Positions 18,620-26,660 of a DNA stretch of 64,000 bases are shown piece after piece. The notes under the pieces were generated by a model. That model was not told where the DNA came from, made no database searches, and was given only the letters and a program-made list of their open reading frames with translations. The number at the start of each line of letters is the position of its first letter. Position 1 is the stretch's first letter. Made by a program: the position numbers and the translations under genes. The stretch is from Methyloterricola oryzae (GTDB taxonomy: Bacteria; Pseudomonadota; Gammaproteobacteria; Methylococcales; Methylococcaceae), in NCBI RefSeq assembly GCF_000934725.1, contig NZ_JYNS01000004.1, positions 186,001 to 250,000 of the forward strand, read 5' to 3'.

Positions 18620-21526
18620 ATGAGTCAGCCTCGCGCGCTGACCCGCTTCCTCAGCATCAAGTGGAAAGCGCTGATCCTGACTAGCTTGGTTTTGGCGGCG
18701 GTAACAGCGTCTTACGCGACTCTTAACTATCTCGAAATGCGCCAGCAATTCGCGCAACGCCGGGAAGAGTTGCAAAGCCAGTACGCGGTGCAGGTTCAGG
18801 GCCTCCTTGATCAATACAACAATCGCCTGGAGCAATTGACGGCGATGGTGGCCTCCCTGCCTGGCATCGAGGCGGCCGTGAATCAGCCTATCAGTGACTC
18901 CGACATGCGTGCCGTCGTCGACCGCCTGATGGCAGTACTGGAGATGAACTTCGGGGTCGAAAAGGTCGCCTTGATTTCTTCCGAGGGCGACCAGTTGATA
19001 TCCAATGGCACAGCCGTCGATCTTCATGCTTCAACTTCGCTCGCCGAGTCGGTGCGGCAAGCAATCAATTCTGAAACCCCGAAGAGTTTCATCGACTGCA
19101 GCGAAATTTGCCTGCAGTACGCTGTAGCCCCCGTCCTGGGCGCAGCCGGCGAAGTGGGCGCCCTGGTGCTTGGCATGTCCTTGACCGATGTCATTCTGGA
19201 TTTCCGGCGCGTATCAGGCACTGATCTCGGCCTTATCGTCCAGCAGGAGGGGCCAGAAGCGCGAACGCAGATCGACAGCGATCGATGGCTCGGCGGGTGG
19301 CACGCCCAGGTGATGGTCCTGAGCAACGCCCCGCGCAACCTGCCCCTGCTGCGTATGCTCGCGAGCAAGGCACCCTCCCTAGGTGAACTCTATTCGCCGC
19401 GCCACTTCAAGTACGACGACAGGCAATTTGAAATCCGGCTGTTTTCCTTGGCGGGTTTCGGCAGCCGGGAAAAGGCCCACCTAGCAACCATTTCGGACAT
19501 TTCCGATTCAGTGGCGCAGATTCGCGTCGCTACCCAGCGCAGCATCCTGCTTGGCGTCGGTGGACTGATGGTGTCGGAGATCATCTTACTGCTTACCTTG
19601 TGGCGCCCCATGTCGCGCCTGCGCCGGGCTGCCGTAACCCTGCCAAGCTTAGCGGAAGGGGCGTTTTCCAAAGTGCGCACCGCCATCTCTTCCACAAAGC
19701 CTTCGCAAGTTTTCCGCGACGAGGTGGACGTGCTCAACGACACGGCCATCGCCTTGGCCCATCAACTGGAAGAATTAAACGAGGAGGTGGCGGAACGAAC
19801 GCGTGATCTCTCGCAACGTATGCGCGAGATTGTGCGCGAGCGAAATTTCGTTACGCATGTTCTGGATACCGCTCAAGCCATCATCCTGACCCAGGACCGG
19901 AAAAATCGCATCATTATGGTCAATACCTATGGCCAGGCTCTCACCGGGTACGATATGGAAGACCTGGACGGCCGGCCTTTCCTTTCGATGTTAGCACCAG
20001 CCGGCAGCATCGGAATCATGGAGCGCTTGGTGGAACTGGTCGACGGAGAACGCGAGCATCTGGAAGCGGAGTGTGATCTGCTTGCGCGGGACGGTAGCGT
20101 GATCAATGTCTTCTGGCATCATTCCAGGTTGCGTGGCGACGATGAATCGTCTCCCGTCATCCTGTCCGTGGGAATGGACATCACCGCGCGCAAGAAAGCG
20201 GAATTGCGCCTGGCCTGGCTCGCGGATCATGACCCGCTGACCGCCTTGTTCAATCGCCGACGTTTCGAGCAGGAACTGGAGCAGGCCATCGCATCGGCCA
20301 AGCGCTACCAACACAGCGGCGCCCTGCTGTTCTTCGACCTTGATCAGTTCAAATACGTCAACGACACCAGCGGACACAGCGCCGGTGATCGTCTATTGAA
20401 ACGCCTGGGCGAATCGCTGCCGGGACTTCTTCGCGAGGTCGACCTGTTGGGTCGGCTGGGCGGCGACGAGTTCGGCGTGATCCTGAGCCGCTCTTGTCCC
20501 GAGGAAGCCATATCGGTGGCTAAGAAGATCCTCTCTCACATTCAGGGCATGGAGTTCCCCGAGGGAGAGCGCATTCACAAAGTATCGGCCAGCATCGGCA
20601 TCGCCATGTTCCCGGAACACAGCAACGATGCTCAGGATCTTCTTGCCCGCGCCGACCTGGCCATGTACCAAGTGAAGGAAAGTGGCCGTGGTGGCTGGCA
20701 CCTGCTCTCCAACGATGACCAGAGCCAGCAGTTGATGTATGACCACGTTTTGTGGAAACAGCGGGTGGAAAGGGCTCTCTCCCAGCAGCTATTCATGCTG
20801 TACGTGCAACCCATCCTGCGCATCAAGACCATGACCGTGGGACACTACGAGGTCCTGCTGCGGATGCGCGGCGACGATGAAACCATCATCAGCCCGTCCC
20901 AGTTCATCGAAGTAGCGGAGCGCTCCGGCTTGATCCACGTGGTGGATCGCATGGTGCTCTCCGAGTCGATCCTGTTCCTCGCCAGTGCCCGTGATCGCGG
21001 GCAGATTGTCACCCTGACCGTAAACCTCTCGGCCCACGCCTTTCGGGATCCCGACCTGTTGGGGCATCTGGAGCGGCTCCTGCAAGAAAACTACCTCGAT
21101 CCAAGGCAGCTGATTTTCGAAATGACTGAAACAGCGGCCTTGGCAGACCTGACAGCCGCACGGCGGCTGATGGAGGCCATCAACAGCATCGGTTGCCTCT
21201 TCGCCCTTGATGATTTCGGCACAGGCTTTTCATCCTTTTACTATCTCAAGCAGCTGCCTTTTGAATTCATCAAAATCGACGGTTCATTCATACGCAACCT
21301 GGGGGAGCGGCCGGACGACCAAGTGCTGGTAAAGGCCATGGCGGAAATTGCTACTGCTTTCCACAAGTACACGATCGCCGAACAAGTGGAAGATGCTCCG
21401 ACACTGGCGCTACTGGAAGAATTTGGGATCGACTTTGCCCAAGGCTACTTTACCGGCCTGCCCCAGGATATCGCCACACTGTTCCCCGACAAGACCGCAG
21501 CTCTGCCGAATGTGATCAATCAGTGA
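18620..21526 (+). CDS. Membrane sensor with PAS, GGDEF and EAL domains
   Basis: The 968-residue protein combines a c-di-GMP synthase and a phosphodiesterase. A first membrane helix (about residues 14-36) and a second (about 312-335) enclose a periplasmic sensor of some 270 residues. Then come a HAMP-like linker, a coiled coil, a PAS domain (THVLDTAQAIILTQD), a GGDEF domain with intact GGDEF near residue 614 and an RxxD inhibitory site (REVD) five residues before it, and an EAL domain starting YEVLLR near 743. The EAL domain keeps the Asn (TVNLS), Glu (EMTETA), DDFGTG, Lys (IKIDG) and Gln (AQGY) positions. Both activities therefore look possible. ATG 18620 is preferred over upstream starts. 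Ligand unknown. Confidence 0.92.
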   Translation: MSQPRALTRFLSIKWKALILTSLVLAAVTASYATLNYLEMRQQFAQRREELQSQYAVQVQGLLDQYNNRLEQLTAMVASLPGIEAAVNQPISDSDMRAVVDRLMAVLEMNFGVEKVALISSEGDQLISNGTAVDLHASTSLAESVRQAINSETPKSFIDCSEICLQYAVAPVLGAAGEVGALVLGMSLTDVILDFRRVSGTDLGLIVQQEGPEARTQIDSDRWLGGWHAQVMVLSNAPRNLPLLRMLASKAPSLGELYSPRHFKYDDRQFEIRLFSLAGFGSREKAHLATISDISDSVAQIRVATQRSILLGVGGLMVSEIILLLTLWRPMSRLRRAAVTLPSLAEGAFSKVRTAISSTKPSQVFRDEVDVLNDTAIALAHQLEELNEEVAERTRDLSQRMREIVRERNFVTHVLDTAQAIILTQDRKNRIIMVNTYGQALTGYDMEDLDGRPFLSMLAPAGSIGIMERLVELVDGEREHLEAECDLLARDGSVINVFWHHSRLRGDDESSPVILSVGMDITARKKAELRLAWLADHDPLTALFNRRRFEQELEQAIASAKRYQHSGALLFFDLDQFKYVNDTSGHSAGDRLLKRLGESLPGLLREVDLLGRLGGDEFGVILSRSCPEEAISVAKKILSHIQGMEFPEGERIHKVSASIGIAMFPEHSNDAQDLLARADLAMYQVKESGRGGWHLLSNDDQSQQLMYDHVLWKQRVERALSQQLFMLYVQPILRIKTMTVGHYEVLLRMRGDDETIISPSQFIEVAERSGLIHVVDRMVLSESILFLASARDRGQIVTLTVNLSAHAFRDPDLLGHLERLLQENYLDPRQLIFEMTETAALADLTAARRLMEAINSIGCLFALDDFGTGFSSFYYLKQLPFEFIKIDGSFIRNLGERPDDQVLVKAMAEIATAFHKYTIAEQVEDAPTLALLEEFGIDFAQGYFTGLPQDIATLFPDKTAALPNVINQ

Positions 21527-21538
21527 CGTGTGGCGGCT

Positions 21539-21820
21539 TCAGTTGATCGAGTCAATGCCTTTCTTGCGCTTCACCGGATCAAACTGCCAGGCCACCCGGA
21601 AGGGTTCCATAGGCTCAAGCGCCAGACCCTGCTTCTGGCGACCGCCCCGTCCTCCGTCTGCACCGCGTGACTGGCAATGGACTATGAAACCCTGGAGCAC
21701 TTGTTCAGCCTCATCACGACTTTCATAGGGGCCAATAATGCCCTCCCGGGCCTGGAAGAACCACTCGGGCAACTGAGTTTCGCTGTTGGTCTGACAGAAT
21801 ATGCGAGTCACTTTAAACAT
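21539..21820 (-). CDS. Small DUF6316-like protein
   Basis: The 93-residue protein begins MFKVTRIFCQTN and contains PEWFFQAREGIIGPYESRDEAEQVLQ, the core of a small conserved gammaproteobacterial family I know as DUF6316 (assignment from memory). The C-terminus is a Gly/Arg-rich linker and basic tail (KRKKG). ATG 21820 is chosen because the family motif starts about 15 residues later. No membrane segment or signal peptide is present. Function unknown. It is convergent with the GGDEF-EAL gene, only 12 bases apart, and has its own AT-rich upstream region. Confidence 0.7.
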   Translation of the reverse strand: MFKVTRIFCQTNSETQLPEWFFQAREGIIGPYESRDEAEQVLQGFIVHCQSRGADGGRGGRQKQGLALEPMEPFRVAWQFDPVKRKKGIDSIN

Positions 21821-22085
21821 GGCATAGGCTCTCAACAGTTCCTGGACAGACGGCCTCAAATGACCGTGCAATCAAGCTTAAGAAAACTGCAAGTATCTTA
21901 CTGTACCACGTTACCCGACGCAGTTACTCCTGACACACGCGTTATTTGTGAAAATTTACCTTTACTTTAACTTTCATTAAGTTATTCGACGGGTAAACGC
22001 GAACCGCGCCATGCAACCATGGTTCGCCCGGAACGGTCATACAACGATTGCCCCGACCACCTTCCTTTTTGCCTATTTATGCCGA
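21821..22085. other. Intergenic region upstream of the DUF6316-like gene
   Basis: The region is AT-rich in the middle and probably holds the promoter of the small DUF6316-like gene on the minus strand. A dyad GCGAACC/GGTTCGC (21999-22005 with 22021-22027, 15-base loop) could act as a weak transcription end for the gene at 22086. A second dyad, TAACTT/AAGTTA (21968-21984), lies beside it. There is no gene. Confidence 0.45.
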
Positions 22086-22760
22086 TCAAACAGCCGGCGC
22101 GTATTGCCGATGAATATGACTGATCTTGTCGGACTGGGACAATCGGTAGAAGCGCCTCAATTCCCCGAACAAGCCATGCCCCTGCGGTCGCCCGCTGCGC
22201 CGCCAGTGCCTTTGCTCTAACTGCAGGCAATATTTCCCCGCAAAATGGTTCGCCTGGGCATAACGGCGCCGCTCATCGGCATCCAGGGCGTGGTGGTACT
22301 GCGGCTCTTCAAACAACCATTGCCGAAGGTCGCGCAAGTGAATGCCATCGCCCAGTTGTTGAAGCAGCAGGGAAACCACGACGAACTTGTCGATTTCCGC
22401 TTGCATCTCCAGTTCCAGCAATGATACCCCGCGCTCCCGGGCCGCATTCCAGGCGAGACAGACAAAGTGGCTCACCCCCTCCAGGGCCAGAAGAAAATCG
22501 GGCAGCGTATCCTCTTCCAACTTCCCTTCCAGAATACCGGTGGCCATGGACGCCACCACCGAGGGGTCCAAGTAGAGCGCCAGGGCGACTTCATCACCGG
22601 ACTGGTCCACCAACAGTTTTTCCTTGATCTCGCGCGGATTCGCGCTGCTGTCCAGTTCTCGCGCGACCTCGGGGTCGGTGACTAGAAAGTCTTCGACGCT
22701 GTGCTCGAGGTAAAGCCCGTACACCTGCTCAATAAAACGCTGCAAGGCATTCAGGTTCAT
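22086..22760 (-). CDS. Conserved-looking cytoplasmic protein of unknown function
   Basis: The 224-residue protein has no signal peptide or membrane helix. It is largely helical in appearance and acidic in the first half (IEQVYGLYLEHSVEDFLVTDP; LPDFLLALEGVSHFVCLAWNAARERGVSLLELEMQAEIDKF is cut here only by its residues, no known motif stands out), with an Arg/His-rich tail. I do not recognise the family. It follows the gene at 22776-23417 by 15 bases on the same strand, so the two form a pair that starts from the dyad-rich region 23418-23745. Proximity to polyphosphate kinase is the only functional hint. Confidence 0.75.
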   Translation of the reverse strand: MNLNALQRFIEQVYGLYLEHSVEDFLVTDPEVARELDSSANPREIKEKLLVDQSGDEVALALYLDPSVVASMATGILEGKLEEDTLPDFLLALEGVSHFVCLAWNAARERGVSLLELEMQAEIDKFVVVSLLLQQLGDGIHLRDLRQWLFEEPQYHHALDADERRRYAQANHFAGKYCLQLEQRHWRRSGRPQGHGLFGELRRFYRLSQSDKISHIHRQYAPAV

Positions 22761-22775
22761 GGCCTATGCCCCCGT

Positions 22776-23417
22776 TCAACTGTGACGCAGGCTTACGGAC
22801 CCCGCCGAAGGCTCGATGCCCAGCTTGCGTAACTTATCCGCCGCACGCTGGCTGCCGGTGCGCGCCCAGGTCTCGTATAGACGCATGACGTCGGTGGGCG
22901 CGCGCAGGCCTGAATTGTCGCTGACTTCGGCCAGCACATCGACGAACGCTTGAAACTTGGCGGCCAGTTCCGCGAACATGCGGCCGCTGCTGTGGCGACT
23001 GGATACGCTGCTGTTGGACAGGAAGCCATAAGCGCCTCCGCCCATGGCGATGTAATAGTCGATGTTCACCAGTTTGCGGTCCAGGCTGGCGGAAAACATG
23101 CCAGCGATGAGCAGGGCAACATCACCTAGGCGCTTGAGCGCCAGGTCACGGGCGGTGCGGCTTCCGGCCTCCGCCGCTTCCGCGTAGAAGAGCGCCAAGG
23201 GGCGGATCGCGTAACCATCCGGCGTGCACTCGAACAGCGCATCCGACCGGGTGAACTGGGTCAGCACATTCACCACGTAGTGAATGGTGTCGTCGGCGGC
23301 GAAGACGTTCTGATGCTCCATGGCCGCGGAAACGGAGTGCTTGAAATACTCCCGGACATCATGGGCAACCAGTGGGACATTGGACTCTTGCGAGCCGAAC
23401 TCAGGCAAATAAGACAT
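22776..23417 (-). CDS. Cytoplasmic protein of unknown function, paired with the next gene
   Basis: The 213-residue protein begins MSYLPEFGSQE. ATG 23417 is chosen because GGGGAGGA lies 6 bases upstream; a TTG two codons earlier is less likely. It is soluble and rich in helices (VREYFKHSVSAAMEHQNVF; RPLALFYAEAAEAGSRTARDL). A central segment NIDYYIAMGGGAYGFLS may be a structural turn. There is no catalytic motif I can name. It is the first gene of a two-gene unit whose upstream region carries several inverted repeats, so it is probably tightly regulated. Confidence 0.75.
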   Translation of the reverse strand: MSYLPEFGSQESNVPLVAHDVREYFKHSVSAAMEHQNVFAADDTIHYVVNVLTQFTRSDALFECTPDGYAIRPLALFYAEAAEAGSRTARDLALKRLGDVALLIAGMFSASLDRKLVNIDYYIAMGGGAYGFLSNSSVSSRHSSGRMFAELAAKFQAFVDVLAEVSDNSGLRAPTDVMRLYETWARTGSQRAADKLRKLGIEPSAGSVSLRHS

Positions 23418-23484
23418 GAACAAGTCCTCCCCGAAGGAGCAAAGTCGATGACGGCACCGCGACGAGTCCCTGTCGGGATTCTTC

Positions 23485-23550
23485 CTGATATTTATTCAGC
23501 ACAAGACGTACCAATCCGTCAAGCGTGCGTAGAATGCATATAAATATCAG
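23485..23550. repeat. Perfect 11-bp inverted repeat around a 44-base centre
   Basis: CTGATATTTAT at 23485-23495 is matched exactly by ATAAATATCAG at 23540-23550. The arms sit between the promoter-like elements and the start of the gene at 23417. They could be two operator sites for one regulator or the stem of a leader RNA hairpin. Confidence 0.6.
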
Positions 23551-23551
23551 T

Positions 23552-23569
23552 CTATTGAGATAACAATAG
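23552..23569. promoter_or_regulatory. 6-bp dyad CTATTG/CAATAG
   Basis: CTATTG and CAATAG are separated by six bases and form a compact operator-like palindrome directly next to the 11-bp repeat. It lies where a -10 region would be for the minus-strand TTGACA at 23593-23588. Confidence 0.4.
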
Positions 23570-23586
23570 GGACGCTGGTCAGCCAC

Positions 23587-23630
23587 CTGTCAACAGACCA
23601 ATGTCATAAATATGACAAAATCTCTGACAG
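23587..23630. promoter_or_regulatory. Nested TGTCA palindromes
   Basis: The inner dyad is TGTCATA-AA-TATGACA (23602-23617), a perfect 16-bp palindrome. It is flanked by CTGTCA (23587-23592) and TGACAG (23625-23630), giving four TGTCA half-sites in a near-symmetric array. The left site overlaps a minus-strand TTGACA. The sequence TGTCATAAAT resembles half of an enterobacterial Pho box, but the second half is inverted rather than directly repeated. Confidence 0.55.
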
Positions 23631-23745
23631 GATGCCAAGGGGCTTGCTAGCTGGCGCTTCAGGAGAGGTCGAAAAGGGAAGCCCATGGTCCATTTGGGTG
23701 CACCGAGGGCTTCCGCGAGCGGAGTGGGAGTTTGGTAGCTTAGGC

Positions 23746-26094
23746 TTAGCCTTGCTCGGCCAACTGTTCCAGCAGACAAGACTGAACGTGGACTAACTGC
23801 GATTCAGGTTCGGGAGTCAGTCGCCGATAAGTGCCGTCGGACTGAAGCACCCAGGCCTGGCTGTTGTCCTTCAGGTACAGTTCCAGATCCTGGCGGATGC
23901 GTTCCGCCAGCTTCTTGTTCTCGATGGGAAAACAAGTCTCGACGCGGCGGAACATGTTGCGCTTCATGAAATCGGCGCTGGCAGCATAGATCTCGTGCTC
24001 GCCATTGTTTTCGAACCAATAGATGCGGCTGTGCTCCAGAAAACGACCGATGATGGAGCGAACCTCGATATGCTCGGAAATGCCGGGCACCCCCGGGCGC
24101 AGTGAGCAGACGCCGCGCACGATGAGGACGATCTTCACACCGGCCATGGAGGCGCGATACAAAGCCTGAATCAGCTGCGGCTCCTCGACGGAATTGACCT
24201 TGATCACGATACGCGCAGGGGTCCCGCGCCTGGCATGTTCGATTTCCCGGTCGATCTTGCGCAGTAAGGCACCGTGCAGTGTGAACGGCGATTGCAACAA
24301 CTTGTTGAGCCTGCTCACCTTGCCCAGGCTGGTGAGCTGCAGGAAAACCCGCCGGACGTCCTCGCCCAATTCCTTGTCGCTGGTGAACAAGCCATAGTCG
24401 GTATAGATGCGCGAGGTGGTGGAGTGATAATTGCCCGTGCCCAGATGGGTGTAGTAGCGCAGGTCCCGGCCTTCGCGGCGCAGTATCAGCAGCATCTTGG
24501 CGTGGGTCTTGTAGCCGACGATACCGTACACCACCTGCACCCCGGCCTCCTGCAAACGGGTCGCCAGGGATATGTTGGCCTTCTCATCGAAGCGCGCCAG
24601 CAGTTCAACGACCACCGTCACTTCCTTGCCGGCCCGGGCCGCGCGAATCAAGGCCTCCACGATGGGAGAATTGGAGCCGGTGCGGTACAGGGTCTGCTTG
24701 ATCGCCACTACCTGCGGGTCATCCGCCGCCTGCCGGATCAGATCGATCACCGGCGCAAAGGATTCGTACGGGTGGTGCAGCAGGATATCCTGCTTGCGAA
24801 TGGCCTCGAAGATATCGTCCTTGTTGACGGCGAGCTGCCGCGGGACGCTGGAGGCAAAGAACGGGTACTTCAGGTCCGGGCGCTCGATGCGGTCGTAGAC
24901 CTCGCGGGTGCGGCTCAGGTTGACCGGCCCGTCGACCTTGTACAAGCGGTCCTCGGTCAGGCCGAACTGGGTCAGGAGGAACTGCACGACGCCATCCGGA
25001 CAGTTCTCGGCCACTTCCAGGCGCACCTCGTCGCCGTAATTGCGGCTGGTCAGCTCACCCTCGATGGCGCGCAGCAGATCGTCCACTTCTTCCTTGTCCA
25101 GGAACATCTCGCTGTTGCGCGTAACGCGGAACTGGTAGCAGCCGCGTACCTTCATGCCATGAAACAAGTCGTCGACGAAGGCGTGGATGATAGACGAGAG
25201 AAAGACGAAATCGTGCGGCCCGCTCTCGGTGTCTCCCTGGGGCAGTTGTATGATCCGGGGCAAGGCCCGGGGGGCCTGCAGGATCGCCATATGGATATCC
25301 CGTCCGAAGGCGTCCTTACCGGAAAGGGAAACGATGAAATTGAGGCTCTTATTGAGGATGCGCGGGAACGGATGTGCCGGATCCAGCCCCATGGGGCTCA
25401 GAATCGGCAGCAGTTCCTCCTCGAAGTAGCGGCGCAGCCACTGCTGCTGGGAGTCGTTCCAGTCGCCACGGCGAATGAACCGGATACCCTGTTCCTCCAG
25501 CAAAGGGAACAGCACCTCGTTGAGAACCCGGTACTGTTCCGCCACCAGCTCGTGGGCGCGCTGACAGATGGCCGCCAGGGATTCATGGGGCGACAGACTG
25601 TCGGGCTCGGTGCGGCCTGCGCTCAGTTCCGCCTTCTGGATCAAGCCAGCGACCCGCACCTCGAAGAATTCGTCCAGATTCGAGCAGGAGATGCTCAGGA
25701 AATTGAGCCGCTCCAGCAACGGCGTATTTTCATCCTTGGCCTGCTCCAGCACCCGCTGGTTGAACTCCAGCAGGCTCAGTTCGCGGTTGATGTAGAGTTT
25801 CGGGTCGTTCAGGTCTACCGTCTCATCCGACGCGACCGCCTCATCCTTGCGGGTTCCCGCCCGCGCCGTCGCATGATGGACCTGCAGGCGCATGGCGCTG
25901 TCGTGCTTCTCCATGTCGCCCACCAGGTGCCTGGCGGCCCGGACCATGCGCTCCGCCTTGTGCCGGTTGAACCCCGGTATCTTGAGCAACTGGTCGACGT
26001 TGGCCGTCGCCAGCTCCTCCACCGAGAAAATCCCATGCTCGGCGAGCATGGCTCGGCTCGACTTGCTGATGCCCCTGATACTGTTGATGATCAA
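23746..26094 (-). CDS. ppk1: Polyphosphate kinase 1 with N-terminal helix-hairpin-helix extension
   Basis: PPK1 makes inorganic polyphosphate from ATP, reversibly. The core begins near residue 100 (LYINRELSLLEFNQRVLEQA) and contains the autophosphorylated histidine region YTHLGTGNYHSTTSR and the second histidine region GEHEIYAASADFMKRN. Before the core is about 95 residues not found in ordinary PPK1, with IRGISKSSRAMLAEHGI and LLKIPGFNRHKAERM, the pattern of a helix-hairpin-helix pair. TTG 26094 is preferred because GGAG lies 6 bases before it. An in-frame stop lies just above the next possible start. Total about 782 residues against roughly 690 for E. coli. A start at the internal Met 65 of the frame would remove the extension. 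Confidence 0.9.
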   Translation of the reverse strand: MIINSIRGISKSSRAMLAEHGIFSVEELATANVDQLLKIPGFNRHKAERMVRAARHLVGDMEKHDSAMRLQVHHATARAGTRKDEAVASDETVDLNDPKLYINRELSLLEFNQRVLEQAKDENTPLLERLNFLSISCSNLDEFFEVRVAGLIQKAELSAGRTEPDSLSPHESLAAICQRAHELVAEQYRVLNEVLFPLLEEQGIRFIRRGDWNDSQQQWLRRYFEEELLPILSPMGLDPAHPFPRILNKSLNFIVSLSGKDAFGRDIHMAILQAPRALPRIIQLPQGDTESGPHDFVFLSSIIHAFVDDLFHGMKVRGCYQFRVTRNSEMFLDKEEVDDLLRAIEGELTSRNYGDEVRLEVAENCPDGVVQFLLTQFGLTEDRLYKVDGPVNLSRTREVYDRIERPDLKYPFFASSVPRQLAVNKDDIFEAIRKQDILLHHPYESFAPVIDLIRQAADDPQVVAIKQTLYRTGSNSPIVEALIRAARAGKEVTVVVELLARFDEKANISLATRLQEAGVQVVYGIVGYKTHAKMLLILRREGRDLRYYTHLGTGNYHSTTSRIYTDYGLFTSDKELGEDVRRVFLQLTSLGKVSRLNKLLQSPFTLHGALLRKIDREIEHARRGTPARIVIKVNSVEEPQLIQALYRASMAGVKIVLIVRGVCSLRPGVPGISEHIEVRSIIGRFLEHSRIYWFENNGEHEIYAASADFMKRNMFRRVETCFPIENKKLAERIRQDLELYLKDNSQAWVLQSDGTYRRLTPEPESQLVHVQSCLLEQLAEQG

Positions 26095-26158
26095 ATCAGT
26101 CTCCAATCGTCATGAATCCGTCAAACGCGCGACCGCGCAGGCGTGCTGCGCCAAAGAC

Positions 26159-26623
26159 TCACTCCTGTCCCCCGAACAGGGCCAGGTACTCGCCATAGCC
26201 CTCCTGCTCCAGGTCTTCCTTGGGAATGAAGCGCAGGGCCGCGGAATTGATGCAATAGCGCAGTCCCGTGGGTGCAGGGCCGTCGTCGAAGACGTGGCCG
26301 AGGTGTGAATCGGCGTGGGTGCTGCGCACCTCCGTGCGCACCATCATCCAGGACACATCGCGGTGCTCCTGAATATTGTCCTGGATCAGCGGCCGGCTGA
26401 AGCTGGGCCAGCCGGTGCCGGAATCAAACTTATCCAGCGAACTGAACAAGGGTTCTCCCGAAACCACATCCACGTAGATCCCGGCCCGGTGATTATCCCA
26501 GTAGGCGTTATTGAAGGGCGGCTCGGTGCCACAGGCCTGGGTCACGTAAAACTGTTCCTCGTCCAGACTGCCCTTAAGCGTCTCCGGATCCGGCTTTCGA
26601 TACTCGCCTTTGCGCCAGTTCAT
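26159..26623 (-). CDS. msrB: Peptide methionine-R-sulfoxide reductase
   Basis: MsrB repairs the R isomer of oxidised methionine in proteins. The 154-residue protein shows the family blocks [47 protein letters not shown] and the catalytic [11 protein letters not shown], where the Cys is the nucleophile. The zinc-binding CxxC pairs of the metal form are not visible. ATG 26623 is chosen from the family N-terminus; the frame is open above it but overlaps the M42 peptidase gene in another frame. It lies between ppk1 and the peptidase gene on the same strand. Confidence 0.94.
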   Translation of the reverse strand: MNWRKGEYRKPDPETLKGSLDEEQFYVTQACGTEPPFNNAYWDNHRAGIYVDVVSGEPLFSSLDKFDSGTGWPSFSRPLIQDNIQEHRDVSWMMVRTEVRSTHADSHLGHVFDDGPAPTGLRYCINSAALRFIPKEDLEQEGYGEYLALFGGQE

Positions 26624-26660
26624 GAACTCGTCTCCAATCAAAATATCGGGCGGGCCGCCA

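Larger units (their letters stand above)
23418..23745. promoter_or_regulatory. Dyad-rich regulatory region
   Basis: This 328-base gap between the end of ppk and the start of the minus-strand pair contains four separate inverted repeats between 23485 and 23630, listed individually. On the minus strand a perfect TTGACA (23593 down to 23588) overlaps one half-site; a TATTGT follows about 19 bases later. A second possible promoter is TTGTTA followed after 17 bases by TTATAT. I see no gene in it. Confidence 0.55.

Noticed and set aside
24274-26115. 613-codon frame on the plus strand
   Set aside because: It is the antisense shadow of ppk1, whose frame has clear catalytic motifs; such long shadows are common in high-GC DNA. 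The same applies to 45593-48409 (opposite leuA and the glycosylase gene), 35686-37833 (opposite nusA) and 33735-35273 (opposite infB).
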